Assembly (NCBI RefSeq): GCF_008271805.1
Contig: NZ_VSRY01000171.1
Span: forward strand, 149,512 to 213,511
Origin: Streptomyces sp. TRM49041
GTDB lineage: Bacteria > Actinomycetota > Actinomycetes > Streptomycetales > Streptomycetaceae
Length of the DNA stretch: 64,000 bases
Reading direction: 5' to 3'
The notes below the pieces were generated by a model. It was not told where the DNA came from and ran no database searches. It saw only the letters and a list, made by a program, of their open reading frames with translations. Shown piece by piece: positions 1 through 7,671 of the stretch. How positions within the stretch are numbered: position 1 is the stretch's first letter; each line of letters opens with the position of its first letter. The position numbers were made by a program, and so were the translations under genes.

Positions 1-297
1 CGGGTGGCCATCGCCCGGGCCCTGGCCATGCGGCCGAAGGTGCTGCTGCTCGACGAGGTGACGTCGGCGCTCGACCCCGAGCTGGTGGCCGGAGTGCTGG
101 ACCTGCTGCGGGACATCGCGCGGAGCACGGACATCACCATGCTCTGTGTCACCCATGAGATGAATTTCGCCAGGGACATCTCGGACGAGGTGCTCATGTT
201 CGACTCCGGACGGGTGATCGAGGCCGGTTCACCGGAGAAAATCTTCTCGGAACCGGAGCACGAACGTACGCGCGAGTTCCTGGGCGCGGTGCTCTGA
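1..297 (+). CDS. Polar amino-acid ABC transporter ATP-binding protein, C-terminal part
   Basis: Only the last 98 codons are present; the gene runs in from the left. The visible part has the end of the signature helix (RVAIARALAMRP), Walker B (VLLLDEVTSALDP) and the switch histidine region (LCVTHEMNFARDI), followed by the SGRVIEAG turn and a typical short C-terminus. This is the pattern of the GlnQ/HisP class that energises uptake of polar amino acids or related solutes at the inner face of the membrane. The substrate cannot be read from this fragment; an ectoine-type (EhuA-like) importer is one possibility. The gene ends 166 bp before an IclR-type regulator on the same strand. Confidence 0.93.
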   Translation, partial: RVAIARALAMRPKVLLLDEVTSALDPELVAGVLDLLRDIARSTDITMLCVTHEMNFARDISDEVLMFDSGRVIEAGSPEKIFSEPEHERTREFLGAVL

Positions 298-463
298 CCT
301 CGCGTTACTCACCCCTGTGGTACCCATGGCATATGCCGATCGGTCGCGCCCCAGCGTATGCGCCTGGGGCGCGGCGCATTCTTGTCAACGGGTGGCCCGT
401 AACCGGCCCTTGGCGGCTATCGTGGTACGGAAGCTTGCGGTCACAACCTGGTAGGGGGAAACC

Positions 464-1222
464 GTGGCGCTGAAGCCTGAGCCGACCGCGCCGTTCCATT
501 CGGTGCAGTACGCCCTGCGCGTCCTGGAAACGGTGTCCCGGCACGGCGGCGGGGTCACCGACGTCCAGATCGCGCGAGAGACCGGGCTGCCGACCGCACA
601 TCTGACCCCACTGCTGCGGATGCTGCGCCGTGAGGGGTACGTGGAGCAGGTCGCCGACGGCGCGTATGTCGTGGGTGACTCGCTCGTCCTGCTGGGCTCG
701 GGCGCCACGCGCCGCGAAGCCCTGGAAGCCAAACTCCAGGAGACGCTCACGGAGCTGCGCGACTCGGTCGGCGCCGCCGTGTACATCAGCCGGTACATCG
801 ACGGCGAGGTCAAGATCACACAGATGGCGGACGGGCCGCACACGCCGAAGGTCAACGAGTGGGTGGACTTCCGTTCGGCCGCGCACGCCAGCGCGGTCGG
901 CAAGTGCCTGCTGACCCAGCTGGACCAGAACGGCCGGCGGGACCATCTGTCCCGCCACAGGATCGCCCGGCTGACGTCGCGGACGATCACGAGTGAGCGG
1001 GTGCTGTTCTCCAAGCTGGACAGCCAGCCGCCGACGGTCCCGGTACTGGACCTCCAGGAGTACGCCGTGGGCACGGTGCGCGCGGCCGTGCCGCTGACCG
1101 CCGGGTCGTCGGTCGGCTGCCTGGCGCTGTCGCTCCCGATCGAGCACGCCCACCGGCTGCGCTCGGCGGCGGACACGCTGAACCGGAGGGCGGCTCCGGT
1201 GGTGCTGTCGCTGGCGCTGTGA
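464..1222 (+). CDS. IclR-family transcriptional regulator
   Basis: A 252-residue protein with an N-terminal winged helix-turn-helix (about 12-65; GGVTDVQIARETGLPTAHLT) and a C-terminal IclR effector domain (about 80-250). The effector domain carries RSAAHASAVGKCLL, a form of the family's AVGKALLA segment, and a terminal AVPLTAGSSVGCLALS strand. The GTG start at 464 is preceded by a GGGGGAA ribosome site. IclR proteins bind small molecules through the C-terminal domain and usually control catabolic or transport genes. Its position behind a solute transporter suggests it may regulate that operon; this is inferred from position only. Confidence 0.88.
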   Translation: MALKPEPTAPFHSVQYALRVLETVSRHGGGVTDVQIARETGLPTAHLTPLLRMLRREGYVEQVADGAYVVGDSLVLLGSGATRREALEAKLQETLTELRDSVGAAVYISRYIDGEVKITQMADGPHTPKVNEWVDFRSAAHASAVGKCLLTQLDQNGRRDHLSRHRIARLTSRTITSERVLFSKLDSQPPTVPVLDLQEYAVGTVRAAVPLTAGSSVGCLALSLPIEHAHRLRSAADTLNRRAAPVVLSLAL

Positions 1223-1273
1223 GGGCCGTCAGAAGCACCCCCGAGGACCAGGTAGTATTAAATCCGTCAGCGG

Positions 1274-1347
1274 GCGCCGCTAGCTCAGTTGGTTAGAGCA
1301 GCTGACTCTTAATCAGCGGGTCCGGGGTTCGAGTCCCTGGCGGCGCA
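1274..1347 (+). tRNA. tRNA-Lys(CTT), copy 1
   Basis: A 74-nt cloverleaf with a perfect 7-bp acceptor stem (GCGCCGC with GCGGCGC), D-loop TAGCTCAGTTGGTTAGAGC, anticodon loop ACTCTTAAT (anticodon CTT) and T-arm GGTTCGAGTCC. The 3' CCA is not encoded. An A/T-rich stretch just upstream (TAGTATTAAAT near 1253-1263) is a plausible -10 region. An identical gene lies at 6003-6076. Confidence 0.97.
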
Positions 1348-1356
1348 CAGACGAAA

Positions 1357-1388
1357 GAAGGCCCCTCGCGAGAGCGAGGGGCCTTCTT
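1357..1388. terminator. Strong bidirectional hairpin terminator after tRNA-Lys
   Basis: A perfect 13-bp stem (1357-1369 with 1374-1386) with a GAGA tetraloop, followed on the + strand by TT. It separates the tRNA from the convergent monooxygenase gene ending at 1404 and can serve both. Confidence 0.85.
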
Positions 1389-1403
1389 GCTGCGCCCTGC
1401 CGG

Positions 1404-2033
1404 TCAGAACCTGACGTCCGAGCAGGCGTAGAACGCGTTGGCCGTGTCGTGGACCGTCCAGACGGCGAGGATCAGATGCCGGCCCGTCTTACCGCTCGGA
1501 ATCCTCCCCTGGTGCGAGAAGGTGTACGGCGGCTGCCGGCCGTTGTAGGGCACGGTCAGGAAGGGCCGGGGGTCGAGGGCCGCGCGGGTCAGCGGCCTGG
1601 AGGCGTCCCAGCCGTCGCGGGTGATGTAGTACCGGAAGTCCGTGGTGCGGTGCGGGGCGGTGAACTGCCAGCGGAAGGTGTAGCTCTGCCCGCTCGACAG
1701 CCGGGTCGCCGGCCAGCCGCCGCCCCGGGGGTCGTCGAGCTGGGCGAACCTGCTGTTGCCGCCCGCACAGATGGTGCCGTCGGCGGGGCCGCCGGACGGG
1801 AAGCCCTTCGGGCCCTCCACGGACTGCGGCTCCCACTGGATGGACCCGCAGTTCGTGACGGTGCCGTTGGCGCAGAGCTTCTGGCGGCTGATGGGCGCGT
1901 CGGTGTAGCCGTGGCTGCCGGCGGTGCCGGTGGCGAGGAGCGAGGCGCCGGCGACGCCGAGGGCGACGACGAGCGCGGTACGTATCTTCTGTCTCTTCTG
2001 TCTCTTCTGCCTCTGCTGTCTCTTCTGTCGCAT
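1404..2033 (-). CDS. AA10 lytic polysaccharide monooxygenase (chitin/cellulose-active), secreted
   Basis: A 209-residue secreted copper enzyme that oxidatively cleaves crystalline chitin or cellulose. The ATG at 2033 is chosen because CCGGAG sits 8 nt upstream; a longer reading frame back to 2099 lacks such a site. A very basic n-region made of RQK repeats (residues 2-16) precedes the hydrophobic core and an AGS cleavage point, leaving His41 (HGYTDAPISR) as the mature N-terminus. The copper histidine brace is His41 plus His128 (FTAPHRTTD), with axial Phe201 in the NAFYACSDV ending. Cys pairs (C54/C62, C89/C203) fit the fold. No separate carbohydrate-binding module is present. A dre-like palindrome lies 52 bp upstream. 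Confidence 0.94.
   Translation of the reverse strand: MRQKRQQRQKRQKRQKIRTALVVALGVAGASLLATGTAGSHGYTDAPISRQKLCANGTVTNCGSIQWEPQSVEGPKGFPSGGPADGTICAGGNSRFAQLDDPRGGGWPATRLSSGQSYTFRWQFTAPHRTTDFRYYITRDGWDASRPLTRAALDPRPFLTVPYNGRQPPYTFSHQGRIPSGKTGRHLILAVWTVHDTANAFYACSDVRF
1986..2030 (-). repeat. 9-bp tandem repeat encoding RQK units of the signal peptide
   Basis: Five near-identical 9-bp units (cttctgtct on the + strand) run without gaps from just after the start codon. On the coding strand they give RQK-RQQ-RQK-RQK-RQK, the positively charged n-region of the monooxygenase signal peptide. Units 3 and 4 carry single-base changes. Copy-number change would stay in frame. Confidence 0.9.
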
Positions 2034-2084
2034 GCTGCGGCTCCGGGGTGGAGGTGGGGGAACGCGCGCGCGAGGAGATGGGGC

Positions 2085-2100
2085 TCTGGTCTGGACCAAC
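2085..2100 (-). promoter_or_regulatory. dre-like / chitinase-type operator upstream of the AA10 gene
   Basis: On the minus strand this reads GTTGGTCCAGACCAGA. It contains the palindrome TGGTC-CA-GACCA, matches 12 of 16 positions of the DasR consensus ACTGGTCTAGACCAGT, and closely resembles the TGGTCCAGACC repeat known from Streptomyces chitinase promoters. It lies 52 bp upstream of the AA10 start. Assignment to DasR is inference. Confidence 0.55.
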
Positions 2101-2139
2101 CCCCAATTTACGGAGGGGAATCAGTCATGTCCATACCAA

Positions 2140-4509
2140 TCACGCACCTTCGGCGGGTGGGGCGTGACCGGTGTAGAAGGCGACGGTCAGGTCCTTCACC
2201 AGGGCCTTGCGCTCATAGTCGTCGAGGTCGACCAGACCACGCGTGGTCAGCCGGTGGACCATGTCGTCCACGGCGTCCACGACGGAGGTGAGGACGGCGT
2301 CGCGGTGCTCGGCGTCGATCGCCGCGATCCGGCGGCGGCGCATCGCCGCCGCGATCTCCGGGGCGTAGTCGATACGGGTCGGCTGCGCCGAGAAGATCTC
2401 GACACCGACCGGGGCGCACTCGGTGGCCAGCATCCGGGTCAGCGCCTCGCCCACCGACTCGGCGTCCCGGAGGGTGGGCGTGCCGCCCTGGAACGCGTCG
2501 GCCGGGAGCTGGGAGAGTACGCGGGCGAGGGCGGCCTCGACCTGTTCGCGGAGGTACTGCTCGTGGTCCGCCACCGTGAGGGCGGCCCGTACCGTGTCGC
2601 GGATCCGCCACACCACCAGGACGACGACCCGCAGGGCCGTGCCGTTCGCGTCGACCGCGGGGAGCGGTTCGCTGCGCCAGTGGCGGAGGCGTACGTCGAT
2701 GCGGCGGCGGAGCAGGAGCGGGCTCACCCAGACCAGTCCGGTGCGGCGGACGGTGCCGCGGTAGTCGCCGAAGAGGGTGAGCACCCAGGCGTGCCCGACT
2801 CGGCCGCGTACCAGCCCACCGAACGCGAACAGCGCGAGCAGCACCCCGACGGCCAACAGCACGGACGGGCCGATGGCCAGGCCCCGCCACGGGTGGAACG
2901 GCAGGCCCAGGGCACGCCCCGCCGACTCGGGCACGGCGCCCGACCACCACACCACCACCACGCACACGGCCACCGCGAGGAGGCCGGCCAGCACGCCCAC
3001 CCATCCGGGCAGGACCGCGCCGGGCCGCTCGGCGAGCCGCGGTTCGGCGCTGGGCGCGGGCCGTCGTCCGGCCGGCACCCCGGCGTGCCGCCCGCCCTTT
3101 CCCCGTCCGGTGCCCCGCCGGGTCCCCCCGGCAGGCCCCGGCAGGACCTCCCCGACTGCCCCCAGCAGCATGGTCGCCCCCGGATCGCACAGCGCCGCCG
3201 CGTCGCCCCCGTCCGGGTGGGACCCGGCGGGCCGCTCGGCCGACGGCGCCTTGTCCATAAGGACCTGACCGGCCGTGCCCTCCCGGACAGCCGGCTTCAC
3301 GGCCTCCGTCAGGGGCGCCACGTCGACATCCGGCAGTCCCTTCGCAGACCCCTCGGCGGAGGGCCTCTCGGCGGAGGGCCCCTCGCCGGCACGGCCCTGC
3401 CCGGCCGAACCGTCCGAAGAGGCCGAGCGTTCGGGCACCCGCTCCGAAGCGCCCGACTCGGCCAGGACCGAGAGCTTCGCCGTGGCGGGCGGCGCCGCGA
3501 CGGCTCCGAGCCGTCCGGGCGGCCCCGCGCCGACCGACGGACCTGCCGGGTCACCGGGGGCGCCCGCGGCGGACCGGTCGCCCGCGGCTCCGGGGCCACC
3601 CGGGGCGTGTGCGGCGGCGGGGCCCACCGGAGCCGTCGGGGGCGCCACGGCGCCCGGGCCCGTCGGAGCCACCGCGCCCTCCGTGGCGGGCCCGGCGCAT
3701 GAACCGGCCGCGGCCACCGGAGCCGCACCAGCGCCCGAAGCTGCCGGGACGGTCGCGGCACCCGGGCGCGTCGGGGCCACCGCGCCGTCCATGGCGGGCC
3801 CGGCCGGGGCGGCCGCCGCGGCCGGGGCGGCCGTACCGTTCGCGCCTCCGGTGGGCGTGGCCGAGGTGGCGTACCCACCCGTCGGATGCGCCGCCCGGAC
3901 GGGGTCGTGGTCCGGGGCGGGACCCTCGGGGCGGGACACCGTCGCCGTGGCCTGGCGGCGGGACGCCGTCGCCGTGGCCTCCGGGCAGGGTGCCGCAGCC
4001 CGTTCCTCCCGGTAGGGCGCAGCGAACGGGCCGTCAGACCGGGACTCTGCGGCCAGACCCTCCGGGCGGGACAGGGCAGCCTGGCCGTCGGGGCGGGACG
4101 CCATGACCGGACCCTCCGCGCGGGACGCCATGTCCGGACCCTCCGCGCGGGACGCCGCAGTCGATCCGTCGTGCCAAGACGGCGTAGCCGGGTCCTCCCA
4201 CCGGGGCGCCGCAGCCGGGTCCTGCCACCGGGACGTCGCAGCCGGGCCGTCGGGCCAGGGGGTCGTAGCCGGGTCCTGCGGGCGGGGCGCCGCCGACACG
4301 CCCTCCCGGCGGGATGCCGGGCTCGAAGTCGTCTGCGGCAAGGGGGTGTCGCCCGGTGAGGGTTCCGGGGCCGCGCGGAAGAGTAGGTGCGTCGGGATCG
4401 GGGCCGTGGTGTCGAGTCCGATCAAGGGGACGCGTCGGCCCGGGGGCGGGCCCTCCGGCGTCGCCGTGGTCATGGGTGCCACCTCACGCTCGTCGTGCTC
4501 ATGGGTCAT
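2140..4509 (-). CDS. SPFH/Band-7 membrane protein with long repetitive N-terminus
   Basis: A 789-residue protein. Roughly residues 1-490 are low-complexity Ala/Pro/Gly/Ser with degenerate units of the type x-x-R-x-E-G-P-x-x-A-S. Two membrane segments follow (about 500-525 and 545-570), then an SPFH/Band-7 domain (about 575-770) recognisable from GTVRRTGLVWVSPLLLRRRI, a VVWRIRD strand and the coiled-coil-forming VEAALARVLSQLP region. SPFH proteins scaffold membrane microdomains. The ATG at 4509 is preferred because it forms an ATGA overlap with the upstream peptidoglycan hydrolase stop; an ATG at 4527 is possible. The coupling suggests a joint cell-envelope role. Confidence 0.8.
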   Translation of the reverse strand: MTHEHDEREVAPMTTATPEGPPPGRRVPLIGLDTTAPIPTHLLFRAAPEPSPGDTPLPQTTSSPASRREGVSAAPRPQDPATTPWPDGPAATSRWQDPAAAPRWEDPATPSWHDGSTAASRAEGPDMASRAEGPVMASRPDGQAALSRPEGLAAESRSDGPFAAPYREERAAAPCPEATATASRRQATATVSRPEGPAPDHDPVRAAHPTGGYATSATPTGGANGTAAPAAAAAPAGPAMDGAVAPTRPGAATVPAASGAGAAPVAAAGSCAGPATEGAVAPTGPGAVAPPTAPVGPAAAHAPGGPGAAGDRSAAGAPGDPAGPSVGAGPPGRLGAVAAPPATAKLSVLAESGASERVPERSASSDGSAGQGRAGEGPSAERPSAEGSAKGLPDVDVAPLTEAVKPAVREGTAGQVLMDKAPSAERPAGSHPDGGDAAALCDPGATMLLGAVGEVLPGPAGGTRRGTGRGKGGRHAGVPAGRRPAPSAEPRLAERPGAVLPGWVGVLAGLLAVAVCVVVVWWSGAVPESAGRALGLPFHPWRGLAIGPSVLLAVGVLLALFAFGGLVRGRVGHAWVLTLFGDYRGTVRRTGLVWVSPLLLRRRIDVRLRHWRSEPLPAVDANGTALRVVVLVVWRIRDTVRAALTVADHEQYLREQVEAALARVLSQLPADAFQGGTPTLRDAESVGEALTRMLATECAPVGVEIFSAQPTRIDYAPEIAAAMRRRRIAAIDAEHRDAVLTSVVDAVDDMVHRLTTRGLVDLDDYERKALVKDLTVAFYTGHAPPAEGA

Positions 4510-5834
4510 CGGAAGAGCCGCCTCCATGTCTCCGGGCCCGGGTAGCCGTCCGCGACGCCGCCGCGCCAGCCCTGGGCCCGTTGGAAGTCCTGGACGTTGC
4601 GCCGGTCGGCCTCGCCCCAGCGGGGGGTCGGCCCGGTGCCGTAGTGCTTGCCGTAGCCGCGCTTCACCAACTGGCGGCCCAGCATCTCGACGTACTCGTT
4701 GGACTGGCCCGGCCGGAAGTGGGCGCGGCCCGGGAACGGCGGGGTCACCGATCCGCTCGCCGCGCGAGCCGGGTTGTCCTTGCCCTTACCGGTGGTCAGC
4801 AGCCGCCAGGTGTGCGGGCCCGGCAGCCCGTCCGCCTCGCTGCCCTCCCAGCCCTGGGCGCGCTGGAACGCCTCCGTCGCCTTCCGGTCCGCCTCGTCCC
4901 ACTTCGGGCCAGGGTTCTTGCTGTAGAAGCGGGCGGCGCCCCACTTGATCAGCATCTGGCCCAGAAGGGTGACGTGGTGGTTGTTCGCGCCGGGGCCGAA
5001 GGCGCCCGCCCCCGGGTAGGCCGTGGCCGACGGCGGGCCCTCGTTCCCCCCGGACGACGTGCTGTCCGGGGCCACGCCCAGATAGCGGTACGCCACATAG
5101 CGGTCGGAGTTCTTCCAGTACGCCAGGGGCGTCGCCTGCCGCCGCGCGTGCGGCTTCGTCTGCTCGTACGCGATGTAGTGCGTGCGCCGGTGGTCGGTCC
5201 AGCCGCCGAAGATCGTGACGTGTGAGCCCTTGACCGGATCGTCCGCATTGTGGAAGAGGAGGATGTCGCCCGGCTCGAGTTCGGCCCAGGCGATCTTCTC
5301 GCCGAAGCGGTGGAGGCTGCCGGTCCACTCGTTGGCGGGCAGGTTCCACGCCATGGAGACGTAGCCCGAGCAGTCCTGCCGGTAGCCGTCCGTCCAGTAC
5401 TTCTCCATCGAGTACGGGACCTTCTCGGCGACCCACCGCTGCGCCCGGCTGATGATGTCCGCGCGGGTGCTCTTGGGGAGCGCCGGCACGGACATCGGCC
5501 CGGCCGTCGGCCCCACCTGCGGGAGGCCGTACAGCCCGGCGGTGCCGCCCTGCGGGGTGTCCGTATCGGAGTCGTCGGTGTCGCGGCCGGCCGGGTCCAC
5601 CGGGTGGAACGGCCTGCCCGCCGAGTGGACGGCGCCGCCCGCCGCGCTCGCGCCGCCGCCCAGGACCACCCCCGCGGTGGTGAACAGCACAAGCGCCCGG
5701 CGGGCGCCGTGGGCCGCCGGGTGCCCGCCCGCCCGTGCGGCCCGCCGGAGCGCGAGCTCGCGCCGCCGCCGGGCGCAGCCGGGGCAGGGACAGTCGGCGG
5801 CGGGCTCGTACTCCTCGAAGACCGGGACTGTCAT
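4506..5834 (-). CDS. NlpC/P60-type cysteine peptidase with two peptidoglycan-binding modules
   Basis: A 442-residue envelope hydrolase. The ATG at 5834 has GGAGGG 6 nt upstream, which excludes a longer frame to 5945. It has a short N-terminal segment with CPCPGC (residues 15-20), one membrane segment (about 48-68), a linker, then a cysteine-peptidase domain with Cys155 (DCSGYVSMAW), EPGDILLFH and His205 (GSHVTIFGGW). Two related C-terminal modules (about 275-350 and 370-440), each with FQRAQGW and GLPGPxTWRLL-type sequence, fit peptidoglycan-binding repeats. The likely role is cleavage of stem peptides while bound to the wall. Its stop overlaps the SPFH gene start by 4 nt (ATGA). Confidence 0.82.
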   Translation of the reverse strand: MTVPVFEEYEPAADCPCPGCARRRRELALRRAARAGGHPAAHGARRALVLFTTAGVVLGGGASAAGGAVHSAGRPFHPVDPAGRDTDDSDTDTPQGGTAGLYGLPQVGPTAGPMSVPALPKSTRADIISRAQRWVAEKVPYSMEKYWTDGYRQDCSGYVSMAWNLPANEWTGSLHRFGEKIAWAELEPGDILLFHNADDPVKGSHVTIFGGWTDHRRTHYIAYEQTKPHARRQATPLAYWKNSDRYVAYRYLGVAPDSTSSGGNEGPPSATAYPGAGAFGPGANNHHVTLLGQMLIKWGAARFYSKNPGPKWDEADRKATEAFQRAQGWEGSEADGLPGPHTWRLLTTGKGKDNPARAASGSVTPPFPGRAHFRPGQSNEYVEMLGRQLVKRGYGKHYGTGPTPRWGEADRRNVQDFQRAQGWRGGVADGYPGPETWRRLFR

Positions 5835-6002
5835 ACGGTCCCTCCACGCTCGACAAGATCTATGGACATAACGCATTTTGACGGTCGAAAGGGAAAAATG
5901 ACCATCCGACAGGCACATTGGGGTGGAAATTTCCCAGCCGGTCACCCCGCCCGGAGGCCCGGAGCACTCTCCGGCATCGGGTAGAGTTGTGCAGGTCAGC
6001 AG

Positions 6003-6076
6003 GCGCCGCTAGCTCAGTTGGTTAGAGCAGCTGACTCTTAATCAGCGGGTCCGGGGTTCGAGTCCCTGGCGGCGCA
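6003..6076 (+). tRNA. tRNA-Lys(CTT), copy 2
   Basis: Identical base for base to the gene at 1274-1347: same acceptor stem, CTT anticodon and T-arm, no encoded CCA. It is transcribed in the same direction 4.7 kb downstream. The segment TAGAGT just upstream (about 5982-5987) could be its -10 box. Confidence 0.97.
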
Positions 6077-6082
6077 CGCGAT

Positions 6083-6125
6083 ACCGAGGCTCCCTCGCCA
6101 CAGACGAGGGAGCCTCGGTCGTTTT
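6083..6125 (+). terminator. Intrinsic terminator of tRNA-Lys copy 2
   Basis: A perfect 15-bp stem (6083-6097 with 6105-6119), a 7-nt loop, and a trailing TTTT at 6122-6125. This is a textbook rho-independent terminator for the tRNA. Confidence 0.9.
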
Positions 6126-6260
6126 CGGCAGCTCGCCTCCGGGGAGCATCCCGAGGGCCGTACCGGACGAGGGCGACGGCCCGGCCGTCAAGGAGGTCCG
6201 CACGCGGCTCGGCGTGCGGCGCTCGTCCTCGAACGCCCGACGAGTTCAGCCCCCTGGACA

Positions 6261-6284
6261 CCCCCTGCTCGAAGAGCTTGGGGG
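6261..6284. repeat. Streptomyces-type dispersed hairpin (C-run/G-run, GCTC/GAGC)
   Basis: A nested inverted repeat: CCCCC pairs with GGGGG and the inner GCTC with GAGC around GAA. Similar small hairpins with a C-run/G-run outer stem occur between genes in Streptomyces, and a second one is at 49206-49242. It sits in the 200-bp stretch downstream of the tRNA terminator and beyond the end of the convergent sortase gene; nothing else recognisable lies in that stretch. Confidence 0.5.
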
Positions 6285-6324
6285 AGTCGCAGGAGACGGC
6301 GCCCGGTCGCGCGCGCCGGGGTGG

Positions 6325-6978
6325 TCAGTGCACCGCCGTCAGGTACGCCGAGACCACGACGTTGGCGGAGTACGCGGAGGCCGCGCGGTCGAAGGTGCCG
6401 GCGCAGGTGATGAGGCGGAGTTCGGCGCGGGACGGGTCTCGGGGGCCGTAGGCCAGGTGCGCGTCGAAGGTGTGGCGGGAGAAGACGCGGACGTCCTCGA
6501 CGGTGAACTCGGCGACCGAGCCGTCCGCCCGGCCGATGTGGACGACGGCGCCGGGGCGGACGGAGCTCAGGCCGTGGAACACGGCGGGCTTCGACTCCGT
6601 GTCCGCGTGGCCGACCAGAAGTGCGGTGCCGCGTGCGCCCGGTGTGGTGCCGGCCGCGTACCAGCCGACGGTCTGCGGCATCTCGTACGGCGGCGCCTCG
6701 ATCGCGCCCGACTCCTCCAGGCCGCGGGGTACGACCGGCGCGGTGATGCCGAGCGACGGGACCTCCAGCCGCTGGGGCCTGGCCGACTCGACGGGCCGGT
6801 GCGGGGGCGGCAGCGGTACACCGCGGGGGCGGCCGACGGCGGCCACGTCGCCGGTCGTGGGGGCGGACAGGCTGCCCTGCCCGGCGGTGACCTCCTTGCC
6901 CCAGAGCCACATGAGGACCAGGAGGAGCGCCCATGTCACGCCCATGAACAGGCGGCCGGTACCGGTCCCGGACGGCAT
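6325..6978 (-). CDS. Class F sortase
   Basis: A 217-residue protein with one N-terminal membrane segment (about 12-27), a Pro-rich stalk and a sortase barrel. Catalytic residues are visible as His124 (LLVGHADTES) and Cys192 (LRLITCAGTFD). The compact size, LITC motif and absence of N-terminal extensions fit the class F group of actinobacteria. Sortases cleave a sorting motif and attach or modify proteins at the outer face of the membrane. The ATG is 7 bp after the stop of an upstream secreted protein gene, so the two are probably co-transcribed and may be enzyme and partner. Confidence 0.9.
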   Translation of the reverse strand: MPSGTGTGRLFMGVTWALLLVLMWLWGKEVTAGQGSLSAPTTGDVAAVGRPRGVPLPPPHRPVESARPQRLEVPSLGITAPVVPRGLEESGAIEAPPYEMPQTVGWYAAGTTPGARGTALLVGHADTESKPAVFHGLSSVRPGAVVHIGRADGSVAEFTVEDVRVFSRHTFDAHLAYGPRDPSRAELRLITCAGTFDRAASAYSANVVVSAYLTAVH

Positions 6979-6984
6979 GGCCGG

Positions 6985-7557
6985 TCAGTCCGTACCCGGG
7001 CCGCGGCGGCGGCGCGTGGACCGCAGGGCGACGGCCACGGCGGCGACCGCGGCGAGGACCAGTCCGATGACCGTGTGCCGGGTGCCGGGGCCCTGCTCGG
7101 CGACGCTCGGCGCCTCGGCGGCGAGCGGGGCAGCGCCCCCGCCACCGGCCCGGACGGGTGCGTGGGGGCTGGGCGGCGCTGTCGGGGAGACCTGGACGTG
7201 GCCGGCGTCGTGGTGGTCGCGGCCGCCGCAGACGACGGTGACCTGGTACGTGCCGGAGGCGAGCCCGGACTTGACGGTGGTGTCGCCGTGCAGCGGGCCG
7301 CCCTCGCCCGTACGTCCGGAGAGCTCGGCGTCGGCGACGAACGCCGCGGACCGGACCGTCCCGGCCGCGCCGTCGCAGCCCTCGACGCGGACGTCCACGT
7401 CGCCGCCGGGCGTGGCGGCGGCCGGGGTGACCGTGGCGGTGATCCGCGCACCGGCACCGGCGGCCGGGTCGTCCGCGTACGCGGCGTCGGCGGCCGAGGC
7501 GAGCGCGAGCACGGCGGCCGGGCCCGCGGCACGGAGAGCAACCAGTCCTGGGCGCAT
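6985..7557 (-). CDS. Secreted, C-terminally membrane-anchored protein paired with class F sortase
   Basis: A 190-residue protein with a signal peptide (1-28), a beta-rich, Cys-containing ectodomain (about 30-130; ITATVTPAAATPGGDVDVRV, and two Cys likely bridged), a Gly/Ala/Pro linker, and a C-terminal hydrophobic helix followed by RRRR. That tail resembles a sorting signal, but no clear LPXTG or LAXTG pentapeptide is present. AGGAGG lies 6-7 nt before the ATG. This kind of gene is regularly found in front of class F sortase genes in Streptomyces; its function is unknown. Confidence 0.78.
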   Translation of the reverse strand: MRPGLVALRAAGPAAVLALASAADAAYADDPAAGAGARITATVTPAAATPGGDVDVRVEGCDGAAGTVRSAAFVADAELSGRTGEGGPLHGDTTVKSGLASGTYQVTVVCGGRDHHDAGHVQVSPTAPPSPHAPVRAGGGGAAPLAAEAPSVAEQGPGTRHTVIGLVLAAVAAVAVALRSTRRRRGPGTD

Positions 7558-7671
7558 CGTGAACCTCCTCGTACTCGAAGATTCACTCCTGTCGGCGCTC
7601 TCCGCATCCGCAGCGGACGGCCGACCGGGTCACTACCGGACGGTAGCCCTCCATGACCTCCCCTCCGGCCG

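Noticed and set aside
1924..3702. 592-codon plus-strand frame over the SPFH gene
   Set aside because: Composition is that of an antisense shadow of the repetitive SPFH gene; no family features.
6022..6261. Minus-strand frame ending in GTRTPDPLIKSQLL
   Set aside because: It is the antisense reading of tRNA-Lys, a well-known spurious peptide in databases.
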